This document shows, piece by piece, positions 6,290 through 14,486 of a stretch of 21,448 nucleotides of DNA. A program made the translations under genes and the position numbers. The stretch covers positions 1 through 21,448 of the forward strand of contig JANREF010000240.1 in assembly GCA_030726195.1 (NCBI GenBank), in the 5' to 3' direction. The notes under the pieces were generated by a model. It had not been told where the DNA came from. It worked only from the letters and a program-made list of their open reading frames with translations, and did no database searches. Source of the DNA: Burkholderiaceae bacterium (GTDB taxonomy: Bacteria; Pseudomonadota; Gammaproteobacteria; Burkholderiales; Burkholderiaceae_C). Numbering within the stretch: position 1 is the stretch's first letter; every line of letters begins with the position of its first letter.

Positions 6290-7906
6290 TTAGGCGATCA
6301 CTTTGGTTGCAGTTGCATCCAACTTGGGTGGTGTCTCAAAAGTGTGGAATGGCGCTGGTGAAGGCACTTCCCACTCCAAACCTTCAGCGGCTTCCCAAGG
6401 CTTTTGCGGTGCTTTCTCGCCCTTACCCATCATGGTAGGCAGCACCACGAAGATAAAGAAGTAGACCTGTGCCATACCGAATGCAAATGCACCAACCGAG
6501 GCAATCGCGTTGAAGTCAGCGAACTGCATGGGGTAGTCTGCGTAGCGACGTGGCATACCAGCCAGACCCAAGAAGTGCATAGGGAAGAAGGTCACGTTGA
6601 AAGAAATCAGCGACCACCAGAAGTGGATCTTGCCGCGCGTTTCGTTGTACATCACACCAGTCCACTTGGGGGCCCAGTAGTAGTAGCCGGCAAACAAGGC
6701 GTACAAGGAACCCGCCACCAACACGTAGTGGAAGTGCGCCACCACGTAGTAGGTGTCTTGCACTTGAATGTCGAATGGTGCCATGGACAGCATCAAACCT
6801 GTGAAACCACCAATGGTGAACACAAAGATGAAGCCCACTGCAAACAACATAGGCGTCTCAAAGGTCATGGAGCCTTTCCACATGGTGGCGATCCAGTTGA
6901 AGATCTTCACGCCTGTTGGCACGGCAATCAACATGGTCGAGTACATGAAGAACAACTGCCCAGTCACTGGCATGCCAGTGGTGAACATGTGGTGCGCCCA
7001 CACAACAAAGGACAGAATGGCGATGGAGCCTGTGGCGTACACCATAGAGGCGTAGCCGAACAGCTTCTTGCGAGCGAACGCTGGCACGATTTGGCTGATG
7101 ATGCCGAAGGCCGGCAAAATCATGATGTACACCTCGGGGTGACCGAAGAACCAGAAAATGTGCTGGTACATCACGGGGTCACCGCCGCCGGCTGGGTTAA
7201 AGAAACTGGTGCCGAAGTGGCGGTCTGTCAGCGTCATGGTGATCGCGCCAGCCAACACAGGCATCACAGCAATCAGCAAGTATGCAGTGATCAACCATGT
7301 CCAGCAGAACATAGGCATCTTCATCAGCGTCATGCCGGGTGCGCGCATGTTCAAGATGGTCACGATGATGTTGATCGAACCCATGATTGAAGAGGCACCC
7401 AGAATGTGCAGGGCGAAAATACCAGCATCCATGGATGGGCCCATTTGCAGCGTCAAGGGCGCGTACAAAGTCCAGCCCGCAGCGGGTGCGCCGCCGGGCA
7501 TGAAGAAGGAGCCAGCCAGCATCAATGCCGCAGGAATCATCAGCCAGAAGCTGAAGTTGTTCATGCGAGCAAAGGCCATGTCAGATGCGCCGATTTGCAA
7601 TGGAATCATCCAGTTAGCAAAACCGACAAAGGCAGGCATGATGGCGCCAAACACCATGATCAGACCGTGCATGGTGGTGAGCTGGTTGAACAGCTCAGGA
7701 TTAACCAACTGCAAACCGGGTTGGTACAACTCAGCACGAATGCCAAGTGCCAACACGCCACCAATCATCAGCATCGCAAAGCTGAACAGCATGTACAGGG
7801 TACCGATGTCTTTGTGGTTGGTTGCAAACACCCAACGACGCCAGCCCGTAGGGGCATGATGGTCATCATGGGCATGGGTATCGTGATGATCGAGTACTGC
7901 GCTCAT
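6290..7906 (-). CDS. ctaD: Cytochrome c oxidase subunit I (aa3-type)
   Basis: A 538-residue, twelve-helix catalytic subunit of the heme-copper oxidase that reduces O2 to water and pumps protons. Heme a ligands are H80 (TMHGLIM) and H393; the heme a3 ligand is H391 (HFHYVL). The CuB ligands are H256, H305 and H306 (GHPEVY, WAHHMF), with cross-linking Tyr Y260. The D-channel glutamate E258 and the K-channel lysine K334 (TGVKIFNW) are present, so this is an A1-type proton-pumping enzyme. The N-terminus is His/Asp rich. The ATG at 7906 has GGAAGGA 7 nt upstream. It lies 39 bp after ctaC in the same operon. Confidence 0.99.
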   Translation of the reverse strand: MSAVLDHHDTHAHDDHHAPTGWRRWVFATNHKDIGTLYMLFSFAMLMIGGVLALGIRAELYQPGLQLVNPELFNQLTTMHGLIMVFGAIMPAFVGFANWMIPLQIGASDMAFARMNNFSFWLMIPAALMLAGSFFMPGGAPAAGWTLYAPLTLQMGPSMDAGIFALHILGASSIMGSINIIVTILNMRAPGMTLMKMPMFCWTWLITAYLLIAVMPVLAGAITMTLTDRHFGTSFFNPAGGGDPVMYQHIFWFFGHPEVYIMILPAFGIISQIVPAFARKKLFGYASMVYATGSIAILSFVVWAHHMFTTGMPVTGQLFFMYSTMLIAVPTGVKIFNWIATMWKGSMTFETPMLFAVGFIFVFTIGGFTGLMLSMAPFDIQVQDTYYVVAHFHYVLVAGSLYALFAGYYYWAPKWTGVMYNETRGKIHFWWSLISFNVTFFPMHFLGLAGMPRRYADYPMQFADFNAIASVGAFAFGMAQVYFFIFVVLPTMMGKGEKAPQKPWEAAEGLEWEVPSPAPFHTFETPPKLDATATKVIA

Positions 7907-7945
7907 AGTTTCATCCTTCCTATCTTTAAAAATCTGGGCCGGGGG

Positions 7946-9154
7946 TTATTGGTTGCGAGCGGCTTGCACAGCGGAGGGCTGTACCAAGTCACCAGACTGG
8001 TTGGTCCAGCTGTTTTTCGTATATGTGATAACAGCAGCAATTTCGGTATCGCTCAGTTGCTTCCATGCTGGCATAGCACCGTTGGCGCGGCCGTTGAGCA
8101 ATGAGCTGATGACTTCGGTGTGGTCGGTGTTGAGAACAATCGCCGAGCCGTCCAGCGCTTTGATGGGCCCTGCGCCCTTGCCGTTGGCTTGGTGACAGGC
8201 GGCACAGTTGGCGCCGTAGACCTGCTTACCACGTGCCACCAGCGCGTCGAGTTCCCACACCTTGGCGGGGTCATCCGCCAAAGCGGCCATGGCTTTTTGC
8301 TGCTCTTCAACCCAAGCAGAGTAGGCCTTGGCGCTTACGACTTGCACGTTGATGGGCATGTAAGCGTGCTCTTTACCGCACAACTCGGCGCACTGTCCGT
8401 AAAACATACCTTCTTGCTCGGCCCGGAACCACGTGTCACGCACAAAGCCTGGGATTGCGTCTTGCTTCACGCCAAATGCAGGCACCATCCATGAGTGGAT
8501 GACGTCGTTGGCGGTGGTAATCACGCGGATTTTTTGACCGACAGGCACAACCAATGGGTTGTCCACTTTCAGCAGGTAATCGTCGGGCTTTTGACCCGTA
8601 CCGGCATCGGACATCGCGCGGTGGCTGGCGTCCAAGGCTGACAAGAAGCTGATGCCCTCGCCTTCGCCGCTGACGTAGTCGTAGCCCCACTTCCACTGCA
8701 TGCCTGTGGCCTTGACGGTGAGGTCGGCATTGGTGGTGTCCTTCATGGCAACCAACACTTTGGTCGCTGGCAAGGCCATACCGATCACGATCAAGAACGG
8801 AACAATAGTCCAGCCCAATTCCACCCACAGCGGCTCAGGCAACTCTTGCGCCTTGTGGCCCACAGAAGCGCGGTGCTTCCAGATGGAGTAGAACATGACG
8901 CCAAACACAGCCAAGAAGATCACAGTACAAATGACCAACATGAACCAGTGCAGCCAGTGCTGCTCAGCCGCGATTTGCGTCACAGCGGGGTGTAAGTTGA
9001 GTTGGTTGACCGCCGGGCCACCTGGCAAATCGTTAACGACTTGCGACGCTGCGTTCGCAGCTGTCGCCGCCAATGCCGCTGTCACAGCAGCGATGCGGGC
9101 CGAAATGGCCAGTGGCTGGTTGGGGACGTTGCCCAGTGTCATTGTTGTGCTCAC
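7946..9154 (-). CDS. ctaC: Cytochrome c oxidase subunit II with fused C-terminal cytochrome c domain (caa3-like)
   Basis: A 402-residue subunit II. It has a signal-like N-terminus (to about residue 36), two transmembrane helices (about 68-91 and 112-136), and a cupredoxin CuA domain with ligands H220, C255, E257, C259, H263 and M266. After it comes a class I cytochrome c domain with CAACH (C317, C320, H321) and probable axial Met M361 (GAMPAW). The extra heme lets the oxidase accept electrons through its own tethered cytochrome. The start is GTG at 9154 with a distant GAGG 11 nt upstream; an in-frame ATG at 9142 is an alternative. A perfect FNR-type palindrome lies 27 bp upstream. Confidence 0.97.
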   Translation of the reverse strand: MSTTMTLGNVPNQPLAISARIAAVTAALAATAANAASQVVNDLPGGPAVNQLNLHPAVTQIAAEQHWLHWFMLVICTVIFLAVFGVMFYSIWKHRASVGHKAQELPEPLWVELGWTIVPFLIVIGMALPATKVLVAMKDTTNADLTVKATGMQWKWGYDYVSGEGEGISFLSALDASHRAMSDAGTGQKPDDYLLKVDNPLVVPVGQKIRVITTANDVIHSWMVPAFGVKQDAIPGFVRDTWFRAEQEGMFYGQCAELCGKEHAYMPINVQVVSAKAYSAWVEEQQKAMAALADDPAKVWELDALVARGKQVYGANCAACHQANGKGAGPIKALDGSAIVLNTDHTEVISSLLNGRANGAMPAWKQLSDTEIAAVITYTKNSWTNQSGDLVQPSAVQAARNQ

Positions 9155-9179
9155 TTGTTATTTCGCCTCAAATATAAGT

Positions 9180-9195
9180 CTTGATTTATATCAAG
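9180..9195. promoter_or_regulatory. FNR/ANR-type binding site upstream of ctaC
   Basis: TTGATTTATATCAA at 9181-9194 matches the FNR/ANR consensus TTGAT-N4-ATCAA exactly, and the flanking C/G extends the symmetry to 16 bp. The box centre is 33 bp upstream of the ctaC GTG. A TATAAA sequence that could serve as a -10 lies inside it on the minus strand. If so, binding would block transcription under low oxygen; no promoter was proven. Confidence 0.75.
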
Positions 9196-9264
9196 CCTGA
9201 ATTACACCAAAATTTCAGCCTGCTTTAAAGACTTTTCACCAAATACATGGCCCAGCGGGTCAGA

Positions 9265-9750
9265 TTACATGCCCCGCAACGCCAAACGCATCTCTTGGGC
9301 GACCATGGGCCGCCACTCCGAACGCACATGGCGACCAAAGCACAAACGCATGTCTCTGGCCGTCAATTCAATCAAGTTGGCCTCGTCTTCCAAGGGCTCC
9401 ACGCGCACAGACGCGCGCGGGAAGCGCATATGTTCAACTTTGCCAGCCGTTTCCAGCTGAACCACCAACCAGTCACCCTCTAAGGTTGCCACCTCAGCAT
9501 CTGTGGCATGGCGGGCATACACCACGAAGGCAATGCCCAACACAGCGATTTCCAGACACGCAAACGGCAACACCAGCACCGCACCTTGCGCCCAGAAGAA
9601 CCCCGCCACGCCCAAAGACACAGCACCCAACATGGCAAATACCTGCAGCAGCTGCGCAGGCGAAATTGAACAATTTCGCTTGAACGACCATGCGATAGCC
9701 CCATCAATCGGGCGTGCAAATCGATATGAGCGAGAAGACAAGGTCTGCAT
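9265..9750 (-). CDS. DUF2244 family membrane protein at the head of the oxidase locus
   Basis: A 161-residue protein with two adjacent hydrophobic helices (about 34-53 and 57-79) between short soluble segments, ending in a beta-rich C-terminal half with GDWLVVQLETAGK and FGRHVRSEWR. This is the DUF2244 layout; the family has no assigned biochemical function but often lies next to oxidase subunit II genes in proteobacteria. The ATG at 9750 has GAGG 7 nt upstream. About 110 bp separate it from ctaC, and that gap contains the FNR-type box, so ctaC may also have its own promoter. A role in oxidase biogenesis is inference only. Confidence 0.85.
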   Translation of the reverse strand: MQTLSSRSYRFARPIDGAIAWSFKRNCSISPAQLLQVFAMLGAVSLGVAGFFWAQGAVLVLPFACLEIAVLGIAFVVYARHATDAEVATLEGDWLVVQLETAGKVEHMRFPRASVRVEPLEDEANLIELTARDMRLCFGRHVRSEWRPMVAQEMRLALRGM

Positions 9751-9897
9751 CTCTAAACCTCAACAAGGACGCCTCACGCACGCACCATAGCGCACGCAAT
9801 GCCAGACCAAGCGGCGCTTACAAAACAGCGCGTCTTTTACCGGCAACACGCGATTGTAGCGTGGTGTAAACCCTATGCAGTCACCGGTGTCACCATT

Positions 9898-9929
9898 TGA
9901 CCTTTACTTGCGCTCAAGTTCAAAGGTCA
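9898..9929. repeat. Long imperfect inverted repeat between the BioC-like gene and DUF2244
   Basis: TGACCTTT (9898-9905) pairs with AAAGGTCA (9922-9929), and ACTTG (9906-9910) pairs with CAAGT (9915-9919). The result is a 13-bp stem with a 2-nt bulge and a CGCT loop. No U tract follows on either strand, so it is not a classical intrinsic terminator. It lies 24 bp past the BioC-like stop and about 150 bp upstream of the DUF2244 start. It could be a 3'-end structure or an operator; the sequence alone does not decide. Confidence 0.75.
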
Positions 9930-9952
9930 TTCCCGCCAACACACTGAAAAGC

Positions 9953-10861
9953 TTAGGTTTTGGGCTTTCGCAACATGCGTTGCATATCGGCCAATGGCAC
10001 GCTGGTTTGGGCTTGCACCAGAACCTTGGGTTGCGCGCGTAGGGCATGGCCGTAAATGATTTCCACGCTCAGCACGAAATGGCCGTCGCTGTTTCGGGGC
10101 AAGTGCTGCTCTAGGGCCGCGCGCAGCGTTTGCTCCCAGCCCCGCCCAAAGCAATGTTGCGCGCGCTGCACGTTGAGGTTGCGTCCGCACTCGCGCAAAT
10201 CACGGAGCAATGTATCCAAAGTGGCGTAGGTGATGGTGAGCGTCTCCATGTCCATCACCGGATCCGCAAAGCCGCATTGCACCAACATGTCACCCCAATC
10301 GTGCATATCGGTGAACAAGTGCGTGGGCTGGTCCCAACCCATGTGCGCATACACCTCGCGCAGCTCGCGCAGCGTATCGGGCCCCAGGGCCGAAAACATC
10401 ACCATGCCATCGACACGCAGCATGGACAGCCATTGCATCAACAGCGGCAAAGGTTGGGCCTGCATGTGCAAGGCCATGTTGGCCCACACCATGTCCAGCG
10501 GCTCATCACCGTGCTGCCAGCGCGCATCCACCCGCCTCAGCGCCTGCCAAGCCGAGCGCAACCACGACGACCCCACCCCAGGCGATGTGGCATCCACTGG
10601 CTCAGGGCCCGCCAAATAGGTGTGTACCTTGGCTCTGCCATTGGCTTGGGCGAGCATGTCTTTCAGGCTGTCGTGCGAGCGCAGGCCACCCCAATGGGGC
10701 ATCCAATGCGCCCAGCGCTTGGGCGGCTGCGCCATCCAAGACAGGCGCGCGTGCATACGTTGGGCAATTTCCTCGTTCAGCCACGGCGACGCATCACGCC
10801 TCAATCGCATGCAGCGTTGCGCGGCCAACTGGTCTAGGCTGGGGTTGATTTCGTCGGACAT
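9953..10861 (-). CDS. BioC-like SAM-dependent methyltransferase-family protein
   Basis: A 302-residue protein with C-terminal marks of the betaproteobacterial BioC-like group: DMVWANMALHM (123-133), FSALGPDTLREL (156-167), DMHDWGDMLV (185-194) and EIIYGHA (267-273). BioC methylates malonyl-ACP to start pimelate synthesis for biotin. The N-terminal SAM-binding region is unusual: where a glycine-rich motif I is expected, the sequence is HWMPHWGGLRSHDSL (52-66) with no acidic residue at the next strand end. Methyltransferase activity is therefore uncertain. No other biotin gene lies in the window. The ATG at 10861 begins MSDEINPSLDQ; the long upstream extension is antisense to comF and was rejected. 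Confidence 0.82.
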   Translation of the reverse strand: MSDEINPSLDQLAAQRCMRLRRDASPWLNEEIAQRMHARLSWMAQPPKRWAHWMPHWGGLRSHDSLKDMLAQANGRAKVHTYLAGPEPVDATSPGVGSSWLRSAWQALRRVDARWQHGDEPLDMVWANMALHMQAQPLPLLMQWLSMLRVDGMVMFSALGPDTLRELREVYAHMGWDQPTHLFTDMHDWGDMLVQCGFADPVMDMETLTITYATLDTLLRDLRECGRNLNVQRAQHCFGRGWEQTLRAALEQHLPRNSDGHFVLSVEIIYGHALRAQPKVLVQAQTSVPLADMQRMLRKPKT

Positions 10862-10901
10862 GCGTATGGCGTCATTGAAGAGCGCCCAGTATATTGGCCC
10901 C

Positions 10902-11792
10902 ATGCCACCCCCTGCATCAACATGGTTGGGTCTTGCCAGCTTGCGCTGGCCCGGCGTGTGCCGCATCTGCGCACGCTGGTTCAACACGCGCGCCCACAAC
11001 CGCGCATGGTGTGACGATTGCCAGCACAGCTTCACGCCTGCGCTCACACGTTGCGTGCAGTGCGCGCTGGCACAGACAGTCGCGCCCAGCCTTGGGACAA
11101 GTGCGAGCGGTCCCTCAGACGCAATTAAAGATGTCGGTGTGGATGCGCGTGTAGGTTTAGGTGTGGCCCGCTGGCGCTGCAGCGCCTGCGCATTGGGCAC
11201 ATGGCACTGGCAAGGCACCACTGCGGCCGTGGATTACGCCTACCCGTGGGCTTCACTCATCACCCAGCTGAAATACCAACGCGACACCGCACTGGCCAAG
11301 CCTTTGGCCCATCTCATGCTGGGCAACGCCACATGCGCCGCCGCCTTGCAACAAGCCGACCTGTGGCTGGGCGTGCCCATTGCGCCTAGCAAGCTGGGCC
11401 TGCGTGGCTTCAACCAAACCCACTTGTTGCTAGACCACGCGCGCGCCGCGCACCCGCACTGGTCGGGCGCCCGGCATTGGGCACAATCGCGTCATTACGT
11501 GCAGCGGGCCACAAGCGGCAGCGACCAACAAGGCCTGCGCCGAGCGCAGCGTTTGAGCAACGTGTACGGTGCGTTCACGCTGGAGCCCAACGCACACAGG
11601 GCCATCGCAGGTCAACACATCGTGTTGGTAGACGACGTGTACACCACAGGCGCGACCCTCTCGGCCTTGGCCCAAACCGTACAAGCCGCAGGACCCGCCA
11701 GTGTGCAGGTGTGCGTCCTGGCCAGAACACCTGAGCACCATCCCACGCTTGAACATGGGGCCGATTGGGGATACCCCACACCGGTGAAGTGA
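10902..11792 (+). CDS. ComF family phosphoribosyltransferase-like protein
   Basis: A 296-residue protein with an N-terminal cysteine-rich segment (C20/C23, C37/C40, C51/C54, C93/C96) resembling the zinc-binding part of ComF, then KLGLRGFNQ (164-172) and a PRPP-binding motif, IVLVDDVYTTGATLS (240-254). ComF proteins are linked to natural DNA uptake or to purine-type phosphoribosyl chemistry; the exact reaction is unsettled. It is longer than the usual 230-250 residues, mainly because of an insert between the cysteine pairs (about 58-90). The start is uncertain: ATG at 10902 is given, but ATG at 10860 or 10866 is possible, and none has a convincing ribosome binding site. Confidence 0.9.
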   Translation: MPPPASTWLGLASLRWPGVCRICARWFNTRAHNRAWCDDCQHSFTPALTRCVQCALAQTVAPSLGTSASGPSDAIKDVGVDARVGLGVARWRCSACALGTWHWQGTTAAVDYAYPWASLITQLKYQRDTALAKPLAHLMLGNATCAAALQQADLWLGVPIAPSKLGLRGFNQTHLLLDHARAAHPHWSGARHWAQSRHYVQRATSGSDQQGLRRAQRLSNVYGAFTLEPNAHRAIAGQHIVLVDDVYTTGATLSALAQTVQAAGPASVQVCVLARTPEHHPTLEHGADWGYPTPVK

Positions 11793-12014
11793 ATCGGGTG
11801 ACGAGGCCAATGCCGTGAATCGGGCGAGTCGGTTGAATCTAAGTTGTACGGCCAAGAGCAGCTCGCCAACGAGGGAGGGCCAGAAACGGTGCCCTGACGC
11901 TGGAGGTCGACAACGCCGATAATCAGCCCCACGCTGGCGCACTGCTTGTCGCGCCCAAGCGCCGTGTTGCGCCATCGCCCGGTCACGCCATCCTCCAACC
12001 GCCCGCCTCTATTT

Positions 12015-12485
12015 ATGCTGCACATTGTTTTAGTTCATCCTGAAATTCCACCCAATACGGGCAACGCCATTCGGCTGTGCGCCAACACTGGATGGCAGCT
12101 GCATTTGGTGGAACCCTTGGGATTTTCAATGGACGACAAACAGCTCAGGCGTGCTGGGCTGGACTACCACGAATACGCCAGCGTGTTGCGCCACGCCAGC
12201 TGGGACGCGTTTTTACAAACCCAACAGATCACCGCAAGCCAGTGCTATGCCCTCACCACCAAAGGCCAGCATTCGGCATTCGATACAGCTTTTAAGCCCG
12301 GCGACTACCTGGTCTTTGGCTCAGAAACAAAAGGCCTGCCAGCTGAAATTCGCGCGCAAATACCCGAGCAGCAGTGGCTGCGCCTGCCGATGCGAGCCGG
12401 TCAGCGCAGCTTGAATCTGTCCAACGCAGTGGCCGTCATCGGTTACGAGGCATGGCGACAAAACGGTTTTGCCGGCGTAGCGTGA
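12015..12485 (+). CDS. trmL: tRNA (cytidine/uridine-34-2'-O)-methyltransferase
   Basis: A 156-residue SPOUT-class enzyme that 2'-O-methylates the wobble base of certain leucine tRNAs using S-adenosylmethionine. The three SPOUT motifs are visible: NTGN with the following RLCANTG (14-26), the knot strand FGSETKGLP (101-109) and LPMRAGQRSLNLSNAVAVIGYEAWRQ (124-149), which holds the SAM-binding knot. Length equals the family norm. The start MLHIVLVHPEIPPNTGN at 12015 is the family's usual N-terminus; the TTG-initiated 23-codon extension is not conserved-looking. It lies 222 bp after comF on the same strand, a gap without visible gene or hairpin apart from a 10-bp direct repeat GTGAATCGGG at 11789 and 11815. 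Confidence 0.96.
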   Translation: MLHIVLVHPEIPPNTGNAIRLCANTGWQLHLVEPLGFSMDDKQLRRAGLDYHEYASVLRHASWDAFLQTQQITASQCYALTTKGQHSAFDTAFKPGDYLVFGSETKGLPAEIRAQIPEQQWLRLPMRAGQRSLNLSNAVAVIGYEAWRQNGFAGVA

Positions 12486-12622
12486 GAAATTCACTCGTCA
12501 GGCCCGTGTGTAGCCATTAAGATTTAGCAGTAGGTCGCACACTGCGTGTTGCTCGACCGTTGTTTCATGCGCTCACGTCAGCGTCCCCGCCATCAGGCGC
12601 TGCCACACACCGACCACCACCT

Positions 12623-14407
12623 ATGACCGACGCGACACGCGCAGCCAGCGCGCCTGAAGACCACACCACACAAGCCCTGCACGCGCCGCAGCCCGCACCC
12701 ACCTCCTGGTTCGGCAAATTGCGCGCTGGCGATGTGGACACCATCAGCCAGTTGTTTGTGCTGCTGGCAGCGGGCAACGCGGTGTGGTACGCCACGCTCA
12801 GCGAACACGTGCTAGGTGTGTATTCCAACTACTTTTTGGCAGCTTGCTTGATGGGGCTGTACTTTGTTCGCCGCCAAGGCTGGATCAATCGCGTTCATGC
12901 CACATGGCTATTGGTGCTGGGCGGCTACCTCGATATCACCATCAATATTGCCGTGCACGGCGGCGTGTGGTCGCCAGTACTGGCTTGGTATGTGGCATTG
13001 CCACTGCCCGCATTGTTTGTGCTGGGCGTGCGTGCCATGGCGGGCATGGTGGTGCTGAGCTTGATCAGCGTATTCGTCATCGCCTGGGCGCAAATACAAG
13101 GCTTGCTGCCGCACTTCGTGTACAGCGACGACAAAATTCTGTGGGCGGCACTGGTGTTCACGGGCTTGGCATTGTCAATTTCCATCTTGCCCGTTCTGTA
13201 CCACGGCATGCACCAAGGTCTGCTCAAAGGCTTGAATGAGAAAAACGCCGAACTGCAACGCGTGCGTGACGACCTGCTGGATGAGCAGCATCAAAAAGAT
13301 GAATTCCTGGCCTCGGTCAGCCACGAGTTGCGCACCCCCATGAACGCCATCATTGGTTTTTTACAAGCCATAGAACCCCGCCCGGGTGATGACCCACAAA
13401 GCAAGGAAATGCTGGGCCATATGGAACACTCGGCCAAGCACCTGATGACCATCATCAACGACTTGCTGGACATGTCGCAAATGCGCGCAGGCAAGCTCAA
13501 TATCGACCCGCGTAAAACCAATTTACACAAGCTGGTGAATGACATCAGCCGCACCTTCAAGCCGCAGCTGGACGAGCGCGGCATCGAGTTGCGCATGACG
13601 ATTGATACGCAAGTGCCGCAGTGGGTCATGCTGGACCAAGACCGTTTGTCGCAAGTGCTGATCAACCTGCTGGGCAACGCGGCCAAATTCACCAGCAAAG
13701 GATTTGTGAGTATCCACGTCTCACACACACCCACAGAGCACATTCGCTTTGAGGTGCAAGACACAGGACGCGGTATTCAGGAGCAGCACCTAGACCGCGT
13801 CTTCGACCGGTTCTCGGACATCACCAACCGCACGCGTCGCGACTATGGCGGCACGGGGCTAGGCTTGTCTATTTGCCGCCAGTTGGTCGAGCTTCAAAAT
13901 GGCCACATTGGGGTGCACAGCCAACTGGGCCAAGGCGCCACGTTTTGGTTTGAGCTGCCACTGGAGTCGTGCGCGCCGCCAGCCGACATCGACCTATTGC
14001 CCACCAGCGAAATACAAACCAGCCGCCCCGAAGTCACGGGCCGCGTGCTCATCGTGGACGACAGCTTCATCAACCGCTTGGTGGCCAAGCAACTGCTGCT
14101 GACCGACTTGCCCAACCTCGACATAGTGGAGGCCGATGGCTCACAAACCGCATTGGATGAAATTGCCAGACAGCCGGTTGACTTGATTTTGATGGACGTT
14201 GTGATGCCCGAGCGAGACGGCATTGAAACCACTGCGGTCATACGAGCGAGCGACCCAGCCACCGTCATCGTCGGCTTAACCGCAGACGTCACGCCCAACG
14301 TCAAGTCACGCTGCCTGAGCGCCGGCATGAACGACGTGATGACCAAACCGTTTGAGCGCAAAGCACTGGTCGAACGCGTGCGCTTAGGCTTGATCGACAA
14401 GCGTTAA
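12623..14407 (+). CDS. Membrane-bound hybrid sensor histidine kinase with C-terminal receiver domain
   Basis: A 594-residue protein with about six transmembrane helices (roughly 41-193), a short coiled-coil linker (202-228), and a HisKA domain with phosphoacceptor H234 (SVSHELRTPMN). The HATPase_c domain has N352 (LLGNAAKF), G1 box DTGRG (380-384) and G2 box GTGLGL (410-415). The receiver has acidic pair D479/D480, phosphoacceptor D525, T553 and K575 (TKPF). No periplasmic ligand domain or PAS domain is seen, so signal perception is probably in the membrane part. No histidine phosphotransfer protein, DNA-binding regulator or obvious target gene lies nearby, so its pathway is unknown. The ATG at 12623 was preferred to a TTG 63 nt upstream. 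Confidence 0.94.
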   Translation: MTDATRAASAPEDHTTQALHAPQPAPTSWFGKLRAGDVDTISQLFVLLAAGNAVWYATLSEHVLGVYSNYFLAACLMGLYFVRRQGWINRVHATWLLVLGGYLDITINIAVHGGVWSPVLAWYVALPLPALFVLGVRAMAGMVVLSLISVFVIAWAQIQGLLPHFVYSDDKILWAALVFTGLALSISILPVLYHGMHQGLLKGLNEKNAELQRVRDDLLDEQHQKDEFLASVSHELRTPMNAIIGFLQAIEPRPGDDPQSKEMLGHMEHSAKHLMTIINDLLDMSQMRAGKLNIDPRKTNLHKLVNDISRTFKPQLDERGIELRMTIDTQVPQWVMLDQDRLSQVLINLLGNAAKFTSKGFVSIHVSHTPTEHIRFEVQDTGRGIQEQHLDRVFDRFSDITNRTRRDYGGTGLGLSICRQLVELQNGHIGVHSQLGQGATFWFELPLESCAPPADIDLLPTSEIQTSRPEVTGRVLIVDDSFINRLVAKQLLLTDLPNLDIVEADGSQTALDEIARQPVDLILMDVVMPERDGIETTAVIRASDPATVIVGLTADVTPNVKSRCLSAGMNDVMTKPFERKALVERVRLGLIDKR

Positions 14408-14415
14408 CCTGCCGG

Positions 14416-14486
14416 CTCAACAACCAAGTCCAACCAAACCTAGCCCAACCTAATAAACCCAAACAAACTCAAACAATAAAAATCAA
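14416..14486 (+). terminator. C-rich, G-poor tract after the histidine kinase (possible Rho-dependent terminator)
   Basis: This 71-nt stretch on the plus strand contains 24 C and only 2 G by my count, with repeated CCAA/CAAAC words and no hairpin. Unstructured C-rich, G-poor RNA after a stop codon is the profile of a Rho utilisation site. It sits between two converging genes that lack an intrinsic terminator. The assignment is compositional only. Confidence 0.4.

Noticed and set aside
6404..7390. 328-codon plus-strand frame opposite ctaD
   Set aside because: His/Gln-rich translation with no domain, wholly inside the conserved subunit I gene.
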